Shown one piece after another: positions 6,325-6,552 of a stretch of 6,552 nt of DNA (within the stretch, counting starts at the first letter, position 1; each line of letters starts with the position of its first letter). This DNA is from an uncultured bacterium (GTDB lineage Bacteria; Actinomycetota; Coriobacteriia; Coriobacteriales; Atopobiaceae). The notes under the pieces were generated by a model, which was not told the origin of the DNA, did not search any database, and worked only from the letters and a program-made list of their open reading frames with translations. Where the stretch lies: contig CAJMNO010000052.1 of assembly GCA_905214865.1 (NCBI GenBank), forward strand, positions 1 through 6,552. The letters run 5' to 3'. A program made the position numbers and the translations under genes.

Positions 6325-6334
6325 CTTGCCGCAG

Positions 6335-6363
6335 ATTCTAACGAAGCGATTTGAATTCTGCAG
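6335..6363 (-). promoter_or_regulatory. Candidate pilus operon promoter
   Basis: On the minus strand TAGAAT (6340-6335) matches the -10 consensus at five of six positions. The -35 position 17 bp upstream (6358-6363) reads CTGCAG, a poor match, which suggests dependence on an activator. Transcription would start near 6328 and give a leader of about 64 nt containing the 6302-6324 inverted repeat. Confidence 0.4.
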
Positions 6364-6388
6364 CGACTTATCAGCTAACTGTCAGCAA
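6361..6388. repeat. Three CAGCNA direct repeats at 11-bp spacing
   Basis: CAGCGA (6361-6366), CAGCTA (6372-6377) and CAGCAA (6383-6388) repeat with an exact 11-bp step, about one DNA turn. The nearest copy overlaps the -35 position of the candidate pilus promoter. Direct repeats of this spacing overlapping a weak -35 are known binding sites of OmpR/PhoB-type response regulators and SARP activators. The identity of any binder here is inference. Confidence 0.5.
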
Positions 6389-6552
6389 GCTACACTGCGA
6401 GCGTCAGGCTTCATTATTTATTGGTATGAATGCACGTCGTTTAGGTACGAAAACACAGGGTCACACACTTGACACCCCTACTGCTAATCTTCAACCACCT
6501 TTTTTCGGCTCTTCGAACCTTTGGGTGGGTATCACGCCTCGCAAGACTTTGA
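6389..6552. other. Right-edge A+T-richer non-coding stretch
   Basis: No gene can be supported. The composition is clearly less G+C-rich than the genes. A perfect TTGACA (6469-6474, + strand) has no -10 at a usable distance, and the T-run at 6500-6505 has no convincing stem before it. A short + strand frame opens at ATG 6426 and stays open to the window end, but it has no ribosome binding site and uses A/T-ending codons unlike the neighbouring genes. Confidence 0.4.

Noticed and set aside
6368..6396. A + strand promoter TTATCA-N17-TACACT
   Set aside because: Both hexamers match at only four of six positions, they overlap the direct repeats, and no gene follows on the + strand within the window.
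6426..6551. Start of a gene on the + strand running off the window
   Set aside because: It has no ribosome binding site, its codon use is unlike the neighbours, and no family is recognisable. The open frame is too short to judge.
6505..6552. tRNA on the minus strand, suggested by GGTTCGAA
   Set aside because: The flanking bases do not form a T-arm stem and no acceptor or anticodon arm can be drawn.

Overview
The window reads as a G+C-rich Gram-positive chromosome, most likely an actinobacterium of the Coriobacteriia (Olsenella/Atopobium-like). This rests on near-saturated G/C third codon positions, Sec signal peptides with LPXTG-type sorting signals, a class C pilus sortase, and an actinobacterial HAIR-like operator in front of a small heat-shock gene. 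The genus is inference from style, not from a search.

Layout. Positions 1-730 hold no supportable gene. Most of that stretch is a degenerate array of units about 42 bp long that switches orientation near 310-320. Positions 731-1388 are a self-contained heat-shock unit on the + strand: an inverted-repeat operator/promoter, a 5' leader, an Hsp20 gene (858-1286) and a strong Rho-independent terminator (1352-1388).

Positions 6264 down to 1455 are a minus-strand three-gene sortase-assembled pilus operon, in transcription order: a VWA-domain tip adhesin (6264-4060, sorting motif IPQTG), a major pilin (3960-2614, sorting motif LPTTG) and a class C sortase (2522-1455). The two spacers (99 and 91 nt) each encode a strong RNA hairpin without a U-tract, which may set expression ratios along the mRNA. 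The operon converges with hsp20.

Working model: the adhesin and pilin are secreted by Sec and held in the membrane by their C-terminal helices. The sortase cleaves the sorting motifs and joins pilin subunits through a pilin lysine (Lys170 is the best candidate), with the VWA adhesin at the tip. Final wall anchoring would need a housekeeping sortase encoded elsewhere, and no basal pilin is present here.

Upstream of the adhesin (6265-6552) is an A+T-richer control region. It has a -10-like TAGAAT, three CAGCNA direct repeats at exact 11-bp spacing overlapping the -35 position, and an 8-bp perfect inverted repeat in the leader. Together these suggest an activator-dependent, possibly attenuated pilus promoter.

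The least explained items are the 42-bp array with its orientation switch, the helically phased pilus promoter repeats, an aromatic insert of unusual codon use in the VWA domain, and the long cytoplasmic tail of the sortase.
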